Notes under the pieces: model-generated
What the model saw: only the letters and a program-made list of their open reading frames with translations
The model's database searches: none
Told to the model about the DNA's origin: nothing
DNA from: Nocardioides sp. SR21
GTDB lineage: Bacteria > Actinomycetota > Actinomycetes > Propionibacteriales > Nocardioidaceae
Length of the DNA: 64,000 nucleotides
Reading direction: 5' to 3'
Assembly: GCF_022761125.1 (NCBI RefSeq)
Contig: NZ_JAKWJR010000001.1
Coordinates: forward strand, 434,001 to 498,000
Translations under genes and position numbers: made by a program
Shown here: in pieces, positions 32,303 through 40,859 of the stretch
How positions within the stretch are numbered: position 1 is the stretch's first letter
How the letters are laid out: every line of letters begins with the position of its first letter

Positions 32303-33703
32303 TCAGGCTCCGGCTGCCTTCTCCAGCGCCTTCACCTCGTCGTCGAGGTGGACCAGCAGCCGCTGGAGGTGGGGGAGGGTGCGCCGGCAGCCGGTCAGGC
32401 CGAAGCCCAGGTTGCCGTCGTACGAGATGCAGGTGATGTTCAGCGCCATCCCGTTGATCGGGATCGACAGCGGGTAGTGGCCGACGAGCTTGGCGCCGTT
32501 CCAGTACTGCGTCGAGCGCGGGCCCGGGACGTTGCTGATGATCAGGTTGTACGGCGGTCGCACCAGGCCCGACACCCGCAGGATCGGCGCGATGATCGCC
32601 GGCGCCTGGCCGAGCGCGCTCATCGCCATGATCTGCGCGGACGTCATGCCGGCCAGTGCCTCCTTGCCGGCGTTCATCGACGCGGAGATGTCGAGCAGCC
32701 GGTCGAGCGGGTCGACGAAGTCGGTGCCGAGCCGGCACATGACCGAGCCGACCGCGTTGCCGCCCTCGGTCGAGGCGATGTGCGACTCCTTGGCCTTCAG
32801 CCCGACCGGCACCATCGCGACCAGCGGGGTGTCCGGGAGCGCGTCGAGCTCCAGCAGGTAGCGGCGTACGGCGCCGCCGCACATCGCGAGCACGACGTCG
32901 TTGATCGTGGTGCCGGTCGCCGAGCTGATCGCGCGCAGCCGCTCGATCGGCCAGTCCTGCGCGGCGAAGCGGCGTGACGAGGTGATCTTCTGGTTGAAGA
33001 TCGTGCGCGGTGCGTAGAGCGAGACCGACGACGTCTCGTTGCGGACGCTGCGCGAGAGGGTCTTGATCAGCGCCCCGGGCATGCCGGCGGCCTCGGCGGT
33101 GATGCCGAGCGCGGTCCGCATCGCCTGGGTGGAGATCTCCCCGAACCCGCTGTCGTCGGGCTCCCGCGGCGGGCGGTCGCGGCGGGTGCGCGCGTCCCAG
33201 GGCGGCGGCATGTCGCGCAGGTCCGGGTCCGGGGTCAGCGTGCTCTGCACGAGCCGCATCGCGGAGACGCCGTCGACCAGCGCGTGGTGGACCTTGGTGT
33301 AGAGCGCCACCCGGCTGTCGCGCAGGCCCTCGATGATGTAGGCCTCCCACAGCGGCCGCTCCCAGGCCAGCCGGGTGCCGTGGATCCGGCCGCACAGGTC
33401 GAGGAGCTCGCGGATCCGGCCCGGCTTCGGCAGCGCGTTGTGCCGGACGTGGTGCTCGATGTCGAACTCGTCGTCCTCGACCCACACCAGCTGGCCGGCG
33501 GTGGTGAGGGAGCGGTGCGGCCGCCGGAGGAACAGCGGTGCGATCTCGTCGACGTCGCGCATCGACTCGTAGAGCTCGCGACCGTAGTTGCGGCCGGCGC
33601 CCTCGGGCTTCTCGAACAGCTGGAGCCCGCCGACGTGCATCGGCATCGAGCGGTTCTCGGTGAGCAGGAACGCCGCAGCGGTCGGGTCGATCGGTGTGAC
33701 CAC
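32303..33703 (-). CDS. WS/DGAT wax ester synthase/diacylglycerol acyltransferase
   Basis: 466 residues from GTG 33703 with GGGAGG upstream. The active-site motif HHALVDG (139-145) and the conserved downstream segments (NDVVLAMCGGAVRRYL, GNAVGSVMCRLGT, NLIISNVPGP, NITCISYDGNLGFGL) are intact. These enzymes esterify acyl-CoA to diacylglycerol or fatty alcohol, forming storage triacylglycerol or wax at the membrane. Actinobacteria usually carry several paralogues. Single-gene unit by position. Confidence 0.94.
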   Translation of the reverse strand: MVTPIDPTAAAFLLTENRSMPMHVGGLQLFEKPEGAGRNYGRELYESMRDVDEIAPLFLRRPHRSLTTAGQLVWVEDDEFDIEHHVRHNALPKPGRIRELLDLCGRIHGTRLAWERPLWEAYIIEGLRDSRVALYTKVHHALVDGVSAMRLVQSTLTPDPDLRDMPPPWDARTRRDRPPREPDDSGFGEISTQAMRTALGITAEAAGMPGALIKTLSRSVRNETSSVSLYAPRTIFNQKITSSRRFAAQDWPIERLRAISSATGTTINDVVLAMCGGAVRRYLLELDALPDTPLVAMVPVGLKAKESHIASTEGGNAVGSVMCRLGTDFVDPLDRLLDISASMNAGKEALAGMTSAQIMAMSALGQAPAIIAPILRVSGLVRPPYNLIISNVPGPRSTQYWNGAKLVGHYPLSIPINGMALNITCISYDGNLGFGLTGCRRTLPHLQRLLVHLDDEVKALEKAAGA

Positions 33704-33838
33704 GGGTGCTCCCTCCCTGTTGTGTGCCGCCGACTATGGCCGCTCCGGCCACCAACCGTCCACAGTGCCGCCTCCGACCACCTTCTCCACAGCGCGCTCT
33801 CCCCACACCCCGCACCGTCCGCGCCCGCTCCTAGCGTC

Positions 33839-33869
33839 GCTCCTGCGTCGGACCCTCCGGCGCAGGAGC
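33839..33869 (+). other. inverted repeat in 5' region of small secreted gene
   Basis: GCTCCTGCG and its complement are separated by 13 bases, just after a TAGCGT hexamer and 19 bp before ATG 33888. It may be a 5' UTR hairpin or operator. Confidence 0.4.
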
Positions 33870-33887
33870 ACTCACTCGGGAGCAGCC

Positions 33888-34199
33888 ATGAAGAGGTTCG
33901 CCAGCTTGGCCCTGGTCGTCGGCATCTGCGTGGGAGGGCTGGGTGCGGCGGCGCTCGCGGCCGCCGGCCCACCGCCCGGCGACACCATCGTGGAGGTCAC
34001 CGGAGACGCCGCGAACGGCTTCGAGATCCGCTACTACGACGGCACCGAGCTGTTCCCGCCGACCGACTCCGAGGCGCGCGCGGAGTGCGGGGAGTACGAC
34101 GCCCGCGCCGACCGGATCCGGTGCCGCGTCGAGGTCCGCACCTGGTACCGCGACCTCGCCGACCTCCGGCAGGCGCTGGAGTGGGCGCACGCCCAGTGA
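33888..34199 (+). CDS. small secreted protein
   Basis: 103 residues from ATG 33888, with CGGGAGCAGCC upstream. Signal peptide MKRFASLALVVGICVGGLGA to about residue 27. The mature 75 residues have two Cys (ECGEYDA, RCRVEVR) and many acidic and aromatic residues (DGTELFPPTDSEARAECGEY). No family recognised. Confidence 0.75.
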   Translation: MKRFASLALVVGICVGGLGAAALAAAGPPPGDTIVEVTGDAANGFEIRYYDGTELFPPTDSEARAECGEYDARADRIRCRVEVRTWYRDLADLRQALEWAHAQ

Positions 34200-34294
34200 C
34201 GGCCCAGTGCCGGCCCCGTGATGGCCCAGGGATGGCCCGGTGACAGCGCGGTGATGGTCATGGACCTTGCCACCGCCATGGCAGGATCGCGTTC

Positions 34295-35392
34295 ATGGAG
34301 GCGGGACCACTCGACCGGGCGTGGCTCCGCAGCCGGACGTCCGTCCGGGCGCGGGTCGCCCGGCTGGACTCCAAGCGCTGGCAGATCGGGCAGTGTGCGA
34401 TCGCCGCGGGGCTCGCCTGGCTGATCGCCGCGGACCTGTTCGGCCACCCGACCCCGTTCTTCGCGCCGGTCGCGGCCGTGGTCGCGCTCGGCACGTCCTA
34501 CGGCCAGCGGCTGCGCCGGGTCGCCGAGGTGACCGTCGGCGTCGCGGTGGGCGTGTTCCTCGCCGACCTGCTGGTCGTGCTGCTCGGCTCGGGCGCCTGG
34601 CAGATCGGGCTGATCGTCGCGCTGTCGATGTCGGCCGCCCTGCTGCTCGACGCCGGCCAGCTGTTCGTGACCCAGGCCGCCGTGCAGTCCATCGTGGTCG
34701 CCTCCCTGGTCCCCGACCCGGGGGACGCCTTCCTGCGCTGGACCGACGCGGTGATCGGTGGGCTGGTCGCGCTCGTGGCGGCCACGGTCGTCCCGGCGGC
34801 GCCGCTGCGGCGCCCGCGCGAGCAGGCAGCCGTGGTCATGCGGAAGATCTCCGGCCTGCTGCGGGCCGCCGGGGAGGTGATGGACGACGGTGAGGTCGGG
34901 CGCGCGATGGCGCTGCTGGCCGACGCGCGGTCGACCGACTACCTGATCCGCGAGCTGCAGTCCGCGGCCGACGAGGGCCTGTCGGTGGTCGACTCCTCGC
35001 CGTTCCGGGTCCGGCACAAGGACAACCTGCGCCGGATGGTCGACCTCGTCGACCCGCTCGACCGCGCGCTGCGCAGCACCCGCGTGCTGGTCCGCCAGAC
35101 CGCGGTCGCGGCCTACCACCGGCGGCCGGTGCCCACGTCCTACTCCCTGCTCGCGCTCGACCTCGCCGACGCCGCCGACGCGGTGGCCGCCGAGCTGGCG
35201 GAGAACCGGATGGCGGTCGCGGCCCGGCCGGCCGTCCTCGCCGTGGGGGAGGCGACGGGCCACGTGGAGCGCAGCGAGGTGCTGGCCGCGGAGGCCGTGC
35301 TCGCCCAGCTGCGCTCGGTGGTCGTCGACCTGCTGATGGTCACCGGCCTCGACCAGCTCGAGTCCACGGACGCGCTGCCGCCACCACGATGA
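34295..35392 (+). CDS. FUSC-family inner-membrane protein (aromatic acid exporter-like)
   Basis: 365 residues from ATG 34295. Six hydrophobic spans in the first 175 residues (QIGQCAIAAGLAWLIAADLF, FFAPVAAVVALGTSYGQRLR, ...) followed by a cytosolic alpha-helical half (about 180-365). The R-R-x-x-E-V-T-V-G motif after the second span is typical of FUSC/YhfK/AaeB-like exporters. Probable efflux of aromatic or organic acids. Overlaps the dinB start by four bases (ATGA). Confidence 0.87.
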   Translation: MEAGPLDRAWLRSRTSVRARVARLDSKRWQIGQCAIAAGLAWLIAADLFGHPTPFFAPVAAVVALGTSYGQRLRRVAEVTVGVAVGVFLADLLVVLLGSGAWQIGLIVALSMSAALLLDAGQLFVTQAAVQSIVVASLVPDPGDAFLRWTDAVIGGLVALVAATVVPAAPLRRPREQAAVVMRKISGLLRAAGEVMDDGEVGRAMALLADARSTDYLIRELQSAADEGLSVVDSSPFRVRHKDNLRRMVDLVDPLDRALRSTRVLVRQTAVAAYHRRPVPTSYSLLALDLADAADAVAAELAENRMAVAARPAVLAVGEATGHVERSEVLAAEAVLAQLRSVVVDLLMVTGLDQLESTDALPPPR

Positions 35393-36459
35393 CCCAGCAG
35401 TGGGTGCTGCACGTCGACCTCGACCAGTTCATCGCCGCGGTCGAGGTGCTGCGCCGCCCCGAGCTGGCCGGCCTCCCGGTCGTGGTCGGTGGTCGTGGGG
35501 ATCCCACCGAGCGCGGTGTCGTCGCGACCGCGTCGTACGAAGCGCGGGCGTTCGGCGTCGGCTCGGGGATGCCGCTGCGGATCGCGGCCCGCAAGTGTCC
35601 CGACGCGGTGTTCCTCCCCGTCGACCACGAGGCCTACAACGTCGCGTCCGACGAGGTGATGGCGACCCTGCGCGGCCTCGAGTGGGGCGGGGTACCGGTC
35701 GTGGTCCAGGTGCTCGGCTGGGACGAGGCCTTCGTCGGGGCCGGCGAGGGACACGGCGACCTCGGCGATCCGATGGAGCAGGCCGAGCGGATCCGCGCCG
35801 CGGTCCTGGACGCCACCGCGCTGCACTGCTCGGTCGGCGTGGGCGACAACAAGCTCCGCGCGAAGATCGCCACCGACTTCGGCAAGCCCCGCGGTGTCTG
35901 GAGGCTGACCGCCGAGAACTGGTTCGAGGTGATGGGCGACCGGCCCACGACCGCCCTGTGGGGCATCGGCTCGAAGACCGGCAAGAAGCTCGCCGCCCTC
36001 GGCATCGACACCGTCACCCAGCTCGCAGAGTCCGACGCCCGCATCCTCGCCGCCGAGATCGGCCCGACCATGGGGCCCTGGTACCACCGCCTCGGCCGCG
36101 GGGTCGACACCAGCGCCGTCGACGCCTCGCCCTGGGTCCCCCGCGCCCACGGCCGCGAGGAGACCTACCAGCAGGACCTCGAGGACTGGGCCCAGGTGGC
36201 CGAGGAGGTGCGCACGCTGACCCGCCGCGTCCTGGCCGACATCGACCGCGAGGGCCGCCCCGCCGCCCGCGTGGGCCTCAAGATCCGCTTCAAGCCCTTC
36301 TTCACCGTCAGCCGCAGCCTCACCCTCCCCGCTCCCACCAACGACCCCACCACCCTCGCCGACGCCGCCGTCTCCCTCCTCGACCGCGTCGAGCAGGACC
36401 GCCCCGTCCGCCTCCTCGGCGTCCGCCTCGAGATGACGCCCCCACCCGAGGGGTACTGA
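35389..36459 (+). CDS. dinB: Y-family DNA polymerase, DinB2-like (Pol IV type)
   Basis: 356 residues. Catalytic DLDQFIAAVE (Asp10/Asp12) and WDEAF (Asp111/Glu112) carry the metal-binding acids of a translesion polymerase; TASYEARAFGVGSGMPL is the fingers motif, and a little-finger domain starts near 245. At the steric-gate position, where most Pol IV enzymes have Phe/Tyr, this sequence has Ile15 (E. coli DinB DMDCFFAAVE aligned to DLDQFIAAVE). Mycobacterial DinB2 has Leu there and accepts ribonucleotides. No SOS box was sought successfully upstream; coupled to the FUSC gene. Confidence 0.93.
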   Translation: MTQQWVLHVDLDQFIAAVEVLRRPELAGLPVVVGGRGDPTERGVVATASYEARAFGVGSGMPLRIAARKCPDAVFLPVDHEAYNVASDEVMATLRGLEWGGVPVVVQVLGWDEAFVGAGEGHGDLGDPMEQAERIRAAVLDATALHCSVGVGDNKLRAKIATDFGKPRGVWRLTAENWFEVMGDRPTTALWGIGSKTGKKLAALGIDTVTQLAESDARILAAEIGPTMGPWYHRLGRGVDTSAVDASPWVPRAHGREETYQQDLEDWAQVAEEVRTLTRRVLADIDREGRPAARVGLKIRFKPFFTVSRSLTLPAPTNDPTTLADAAVSLLDRVEQDRPVRLLGVRLEMTPPPEGY

Positions 36460-36838
36460 ACCCATCTCCCAGGAGGCACGACCGAGGAGCGGGTGCGGCA
36501 ACAAGTGCCCTCGGAGGCGCTCGGCGCCGACGAAGGAGCGTCATATCGAGGCGTGCCGAGAGCGAAGACGCCCCCACCCGGGGAGTACTGAACCCATCCC
36601 CACCCAGGAGGCACGACCGAGGAGCGGGTGCGGCAGGAGGAGACGCCGAAGGCCCTCGGGGGCACCCGAACGAGCGTCAAACCGAGGCGTGGCGAGAGCG
36701 AGGACGCCCACCCGGGGAGTACGGAACCCATCCCCACCCAGGAGGCACGACCGAGGAGCGGGTGCGGCAACGAGTGCCCTCGGAGGCGCTCGGCGCCGAC
36801 GAAGGAGCGTCAAACCGAGGCGTGGCGAGAGCGAAGCG
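36435..36838 (+). repeat. three tandem 132-136 bp repeats duplicating the dinB 3' end
   Basis: Units start at 36435, 36567 and 36703. Each begins with a version of dinB's last codons (GACGCCCCCACCCGAGGGGT and variants) and includes CCCAGGAGGCACGACCGAGG and an AACGAGCGTCAAACCGAGG-like segment. The first unit contains the real dinB stop; the others carry decayed copies. This fills most of the 519-bp gap to the next gene; no other gene is supported there. Confidence 0.85.
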
Positions 36839-36935
36839 GAGACACGGCGAGGTAGCGACGAGGAGGCGGCGAAGCCGCCGAAGAGGGCACGAGAGCACCA
36901 CACCAGGAAGCCGACGAGGGAGACAACGACCCGCC

Positions 36936-36975
36936 CCGCCGCGCAGCGGCGGACCCTCCCGCCGCGCAGCGGCGG
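36936..36975. terminator. two GC-rich hairpins, tandem
   Basis: CCGCCGC-GCA-GCGGCGG occurs at 36936-36952 and again at 36959-36975, right before the stop of the convergent ligase gene. Probably terminates both the dinB operon and the ligase operon. Confidence 0.55.
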
Positions 36976-36978
36976 AAC

Positions 36979-38109
36979 CTACTTCAACCCGTCCCGCAGC
37001 TCCCGCACGACCGAGTCCACCACGGCCACCAGGTCGCCCTCCGACGCCTCGGCAACGGCCCGCTGCCGCTGGTACGACGCTCCCCGCCGCGGGATCTCCG
37101 CGACCGCGGCCAGCTCCTCCGAGCACCCGAGCCGCTCGGCGATCGGCGTGAGCCGTTCGAGCAGGTCGGCCAGGTCGTCGGTGACCAGCCGCTCGTTCGA
37201 GTGGGCGTCGACGATGACGATCGCGTCCAGGCCGTAGCGGGCGGCTCGCCACTTGTTCTCCTGCACGTGCCACGGCGGCATCGTGGGGAGCGTCTCGCCC
37301 GCGGCCAGCCGGCCGTCGAGATCCACGACCAGGCAGTGCATGAGCGCGACCAGCGCGCCGAGCTCCTCGATGTTCGAGACCCCGTCGCAGACGCGGTTCT
37401 CGATGGTGCCGAGGTTCGCCGCGGGCCGCACGTCCCACCGGATCTCGCTGAGCACGTCGATGACTCCGGTCGTGAGCAGGTCGCCGGCGTACGACTCGAA
37501 CTCCTCCCACCGCTCGAACTGGAACGGCAGCCCGGCGGTCGGCAGCTGCTGGAACATCAGCGCGCGGTTCGAGGCGTACCCCGTGTCGAGGCCGGCCCAG
37601 ATCGGCGAGGACGCCGAGAGCGCCTGCAGGTGCGGGTAGTAGTTCAGCAGCGACGACAGCACCGGCATCACCCGGTCACGGTCCGGCATTCCGACGTGCA
37701 CGTGCACGCCCCAGATCAGCATCTGCCGGCCCCACCACTGGGTGCGGTTGATCAGCTCCTCGTACCGGTGCCCCTCGCTGAGCTGCTGCGCCGACCACGA
37801 CGCGAACGGGTGCGTGCCGCCGCCGTACAGGTCCACGCCCAGGTCGTCGCCAGCCGGGATCACGGCCTCGAGCGTGCCGCGCACGTCGGCCATCGCCTCG
37901 GGGACCGTGCGGCACACGCCGCTGACGATCTCGACGGTGTTGCGCAGCAGCTCCTTGTGCAGCTTGCTCGGGTCCGGCAGCCGCGGCTTCGCCCGGGCAA
38001 ACAGGTGCGTCGCGTCGTTGCGCAGGTCGCGGGTACGCCGGTCGACGAGGGCGAGCTCCCACTCGACGCCGAGCGTCGGCTCGGGACTGGCGTGGAAGTC
38101 GATGCGCAC
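36979..38109 (-). CDS. glutamate-cysteine ligase family protein (YbdK-like carboxylate-amine ligase)
   Basis: 376 residues from GTG 38109. GVEWELALVDRRTRDL is the start of the GCS2/YbdK family, with NTVEIVSGVCRT, THPFASW, GVHVHVGM and ENKWRAARYGLDA following. These enzymes form amide bonds from carboxylate and amine with ATP; the true actinobacterial mycothiol pathway does not need it, so the substrate is uncertain. Followed four bases downstream of a DUF402 gene, likely one operon. Confidence 0.9.
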   Translation of the reverse strand: MRIDFHASPEPTLGVEWELALVDRRTRDLRNDATHLFARAKPRLPDPSKLHKELLRNTVEIVSGVCRTVPEAMADVRGTLEAVIPAGDDLGVDLYGGGTHPFASWSAQQLSEGHRYEELINRTQWWGRQMLIWGVHVHVGMPDRDRVMPVLSSLLNYYPHLQALSASSPIWAGLDTGYASNRALMFQQLPTAGLPFQFERWEEFESYAGDLLTTGVIDVLSEIRWDVRPAANLGTIENRVCDGVSNIEELGALVALMHCLVVDLDGRLAAGETLPTMPPWHVQENKWRAARYGLDAIVIVDAHSNERLVTDDLADLLERLTPIAERLGCSEELAAVAEIPRRGASYQRQRAVAEASEGDLVAVVDSVVRELRDGLK

Positions 38110-38113
38110 GCGC

Positions 38114-38647
38114 TCAGCGTTCCACAGCCACGCGCGCGAGCCAGCGCGCCGCGCTCCCGTCGTACGGCGCGGTCCCGGCGGCGACCGCCGCATGCACCCG
38201 GTCGCAGGACCTCATCGCGGCAGCACTCACCTCGTCGGGGTACCCGAACCGCACGCGATGATCCGCGAACTCGTCCTCGTCGTCGACCCACACCCGGCCG
38301 GTGTTGCCACGCACCACGTCGAGGTCGAGGTCCACGGCGCGCAGCACGAGCCCGTCCCACTGCGGGGGCGTGGTGATGTCGACGTACACCCGCACCGGCC
38401 CGCCCTCGGCGTGGAACGTCGCCAGCCAGCCGCGCTCGGCGTCGGGCCCGGGCGGCGGGACGAGGCCGACCTGCGCGGTCGGGGCGACGTACGTCGCGCC
38501 CGGGCGCGCCATCGCCGTGCCTGCCGGGATACCGAGCCAGTCGCCGTGCTCGTCGCTGCCGAGGACGTGGCAGTCGAACTCCCAGTGCGGCCGGTCCACC
38601 CACTTGGTCATCACGACGCGGACCGGGTCGCCGGGAACGGGAGTCAC
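38114..38647 (-). CDS. DUF402 family protein
   Basis: 177 residues from GTG 38647. DUF402 hallmarks are ITTPPQWDGLVLRAVDLDLD, VVRGNTGRVWVDDEDEFADH and the long C-terminal helix. The fold is that of FomD-like and tRNA- or nucleotide-phosphate hydrolases; conserved acids (DLDLD, DDEDE) would hold a metal. Exact role unknown. Divergent from the ThrE exporter, 29 bp apart. Confidence 0.88.
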   Translation of the reverse strand: MTPVPGDPVRVVMTKWVDRPHWEFDCHVLGSDEHGDWLGIPAGTAMARPGATYVAPTAQVGLVPPPGPDAERGWLATFHAEGGPVRVYVDITTPPQWDGLVLRAVDLDLDVVRGNTGRVWVDDEDEFADHRVRFGYPDEVSAAAMRSCDRVHAAVAAGTAPYDGSAARWLARVAVER

Positions 38648-38676
38648 GGTGGCCTGTCTACCAGTCGGCTGCCACC

Positions 38677-40020
38677 ATGGCGGCCATGTCGGACGCGCGC
38701 GAGCTCAACCTCACGCTCGACCTCTGCCTGCGGGTCGGAGAGCTGCTGCTGTCGTCGGGGGCGGGCGCCGCCGACGTCACCGCGACCATGCAGGCGGTGG
38801 CGTGGCAGTACGGCGTGCGGCACTCCGAGATCGACGTGACGTTCACGTCGCTGTCGATGAGCTACCAACCCAGCCCGGAGGAGCCGGCGTTCGTGCTGAT
38901 CCGCCAGGTGAAGCAGCGCGACATCGACTACGAGGACCTCACGCTGGTCGACCACCTCGTCCGCGAGGTGCTGCACGGCGACGTCGAGCTCAAGGAGGCG
39001 CGCACCCGGCTGGCGCGCATCGTGTCGTCGGGCCACACGACCCCGCGCTGGCTGGTCAGTCTCGCCTGGGGCGTGATGTGCGCCGGTGTCGCCATCCTGC
39101 TCGGCGGTGGGCCGGTCGTGATCGCGCTCGCGTTCCTCGCGGCGGTCTGCATCGACCGGCTCCAGCTCTGGATGGGCCGACGCCGGCTCCCGTCCTTCTA
39201 CCGCCAGGTCGCGGGCGGCGCGGTCGCCACGGTGATCGCCGTGCTCGCCGCGGCCGTCCAGGAGGACCTCGACACCTCGCTGGTCGTGACCGCGAACATC
39301 GTCATGCTGCTCGCCGGGATCGGGTTCATGGGCGCTCTCCAGGACGCGCTGTCCGGGTTCTACGTCACCGGCGGTGCCCGCCTCACGGAGGCGCTGCTGT
39401 CGACCGCCGGCATCATCGCCGGCGTCAGCGGCGGCCTCGCGCTCGCCGAGGTGCTCGGCGTCGACGTCGGCCGCCTCGACCCGGGCGCGGTCACCGACCT
39501 GCGCGACGTGTCGACGGTCGCGCTCGGCGCCGCGATCTGCGCTGCGGCGTTCGCGTTCGCGTCGTACGCCCCACGTCGCTCGCTGGTCCCGATCGCGCTG
39601 ATCGCCGCGATCGCGATCGTGATCTCGCAGTCGATCAGCCAGGGCGGCGTGAGCGTCGCCCGGACCGCCTGGCCGGTCGCGACCGCGGCCTTCTTCGTCG
39701 GCCTCGTCAGCTTCACGGTCGCCGGCCGGATGCGGGTGCCGCCGCTGGTCGTGGTCGTGTCGGCGATCGTGCCGATGCTGCCCGGCCTGTCGATCTACCG
39801 CGGCCTGAGCCTGCTCACCGAGAACAGCTACCAGGCCTCGGAGGGCATCCTCGCCCTGATGACCGCCGGGTCGGTCGCGCTGGCGCTCGCGTCCGGCGTG
39901 ATCCTGGGGGAGTACGTCGCGCAGCCCCTGCGCCGTGAGGCGCACCGGCTCGAGAGCCGCCTGTCGGGCCCGCGCCTGGTCGGGCCGCTGCGCACGTCGC
40001 GCCGCGGCCGACGCCGCTAG
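38677..40020 (+). CDS. ThrE-family threonine/serine exporter
   Basis: 447 residues. Cytosolic N-terminal domain (TMQAVAWQYGVRHSEIDVTF) then ten predicted membrane helices from about residue 130; conserved IGFMGALQDALSGFYVTGGA and IVPMLPGLSIYRGL match the ThrE and ThrE_2 halves fused in one chain, as in corynebacterial ThrE. Exports Thr/Ser using the proton gradient. The 3' end overlaps the convergent SDR by four bases. Confidence 0.93.
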   Translation: MAAMSDARELNLTLDLCLRVGELLLSSGAGAADVTATMQAVAWQYGVRHSEIDVTFTSLSMSYQPSPEEPAFVLIRQVKQRDIDYEDLTLVDHLVREVLHGDVELKEARTRLARIVSSGHTTPRWLVSLAWGVMCAGVAILLGGGPVVIALAFLAAVCIDRLQLWMGRRRLPSFYRQVAGGAVATVIAVLAAAVQEDLDTSLVVTANIVMLLAGIGFMGALQDALSGFYVTGGARLTEALLSTAGIIAGVSGGLALAEVLGVDVGRLDPGAVTDLRDVSTVALGAAICAAAFAFASYAPRRSLVPIALIAAIAIVISQSISQGGVSVARTAWPVATAAFFVGLVSFTVAGRMRVPPLVVVVSAIVPMLPGLSIYRGLSLLTENSYQASEGILALMTAGSVALALASGVILGEYVAQPLRREAHRLESRLSGPRLVGPLRTSRRGRRR

Positions 40021-40859
40021 ACGGCGCTGGTCCCCGGCGGCATCACCTTGCGGTGCGTGCGCGCCACGATGTCCTGGTAGCGCGAGCCGGTGACCTTCGC
40101 GAGCGTGTGGACGGCGTGCGCGTCGATGCCGACCAGCACCCGCGCCTTGTCGGTGCGGATGCCCTTGACGATGATCTCGGCGGCCCGCTCCGGGGTCATC
40201 TTCGCGAGCTTCTCGTCGAAGAACTTCGCCGTCTGCGCGCCGTCCTCGACGGCGGAGTACCGCGCGTTGCGGGCGATCGCGGTCTTGATGCCGCCCGGGT
40301 GCACGACGGTGACGCCGACCGGGTGGCCGGCGACGAGCATCTCCTCGCGGACCGCCTCGGACATGCCGCGCACGGCGTACTTGGCCGCGTTGTACATGCT
40401 CTGCCCGGGCATCGAGATCAGCCCGAAGAGCGACGAGATGTTCACCAGGTGCCCGTCGCCGGACGCGATCAGGTGCGGCAGGAACTCCTTGGTGCCGTGG
40501 ACGACGCCCCAGAAGTTGATGCCCATGATCCAGTCCATGTCGGGGTACTCGAGGTCCTCGAGGTTCCCCGCGAGCGCGACGCCGGCGTTGTTGACGACCA
40601 GGTTGACCCGGCCGAAGTGCTCCGCCACGGCGGAGGCGTACGCCGCGAACGCGGCCCGGTCGGCCACGTCGAGGTGGTCCGAGCGCACCTCGCGGGCGCC
40701 GGCTGCCTTCACGAGGTCGACGGTCTCGGCGAGACCGGCGTCGTCGACGTCGGAGATCGCGAGCAGCGAGCCGCGCCGCGCCAGGTCGATGGAGAGTGCC
40801 CGGCCGATCCCGGAGCCCGCCCCGGTGATCACCGCGACCTTGCCGTTGAGCTCCTTCAT
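40017..40859 (-). CDS. short-chain dehydrogenase/reductase
   Basis: 280 residues from ATG 40859, ATGA overlap with the monooxygenase gene. TGAGSGIG (12-19), NNAGVA, catalytic Ser in NISSLFG and Tyr-x3-Lys in MYNAAKYAVRG. With a Baeyer-Villiger monooxygenase upstream it could act on the alcohol or ketone before or after ring/chain oxygenation. Likely NAD(P)-dependent oxidation of a cyclic or long-chain alcohol. Confidence 0.92.
   Translation of the reverse strand: MKELNGKVAVITGAGSGIGRALSIDLARRGSLLAISDVDDAGLAETVDLVKAAGAREVRSDHLDVADRAAFAAYASAVAEHFGRVNLVVNNAGVALAGNLEDLEYPDMDWIMGINFWGVVHGTKEFLPHLIASGDGHLVNISSLFGLISMPGQSMYNAAKYAVRGMSEAVREEMLVAGHPVGVTVVHPGGIKTAIARNARYSAVEDGAQTAKFFDEKLAKMTPERAAEIIVKGIRTDKARVLVGIDAHAVHTLAKVTGSRYQDIVARTHRKVMPPGTSAV

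Noticed and set aside
34194..34262. Degenerate short repeats of a GTGATGGCCC-like unit before the FUSC gene
   Set aside because: Irregular spacing and low similarity; compatible with biased composition.
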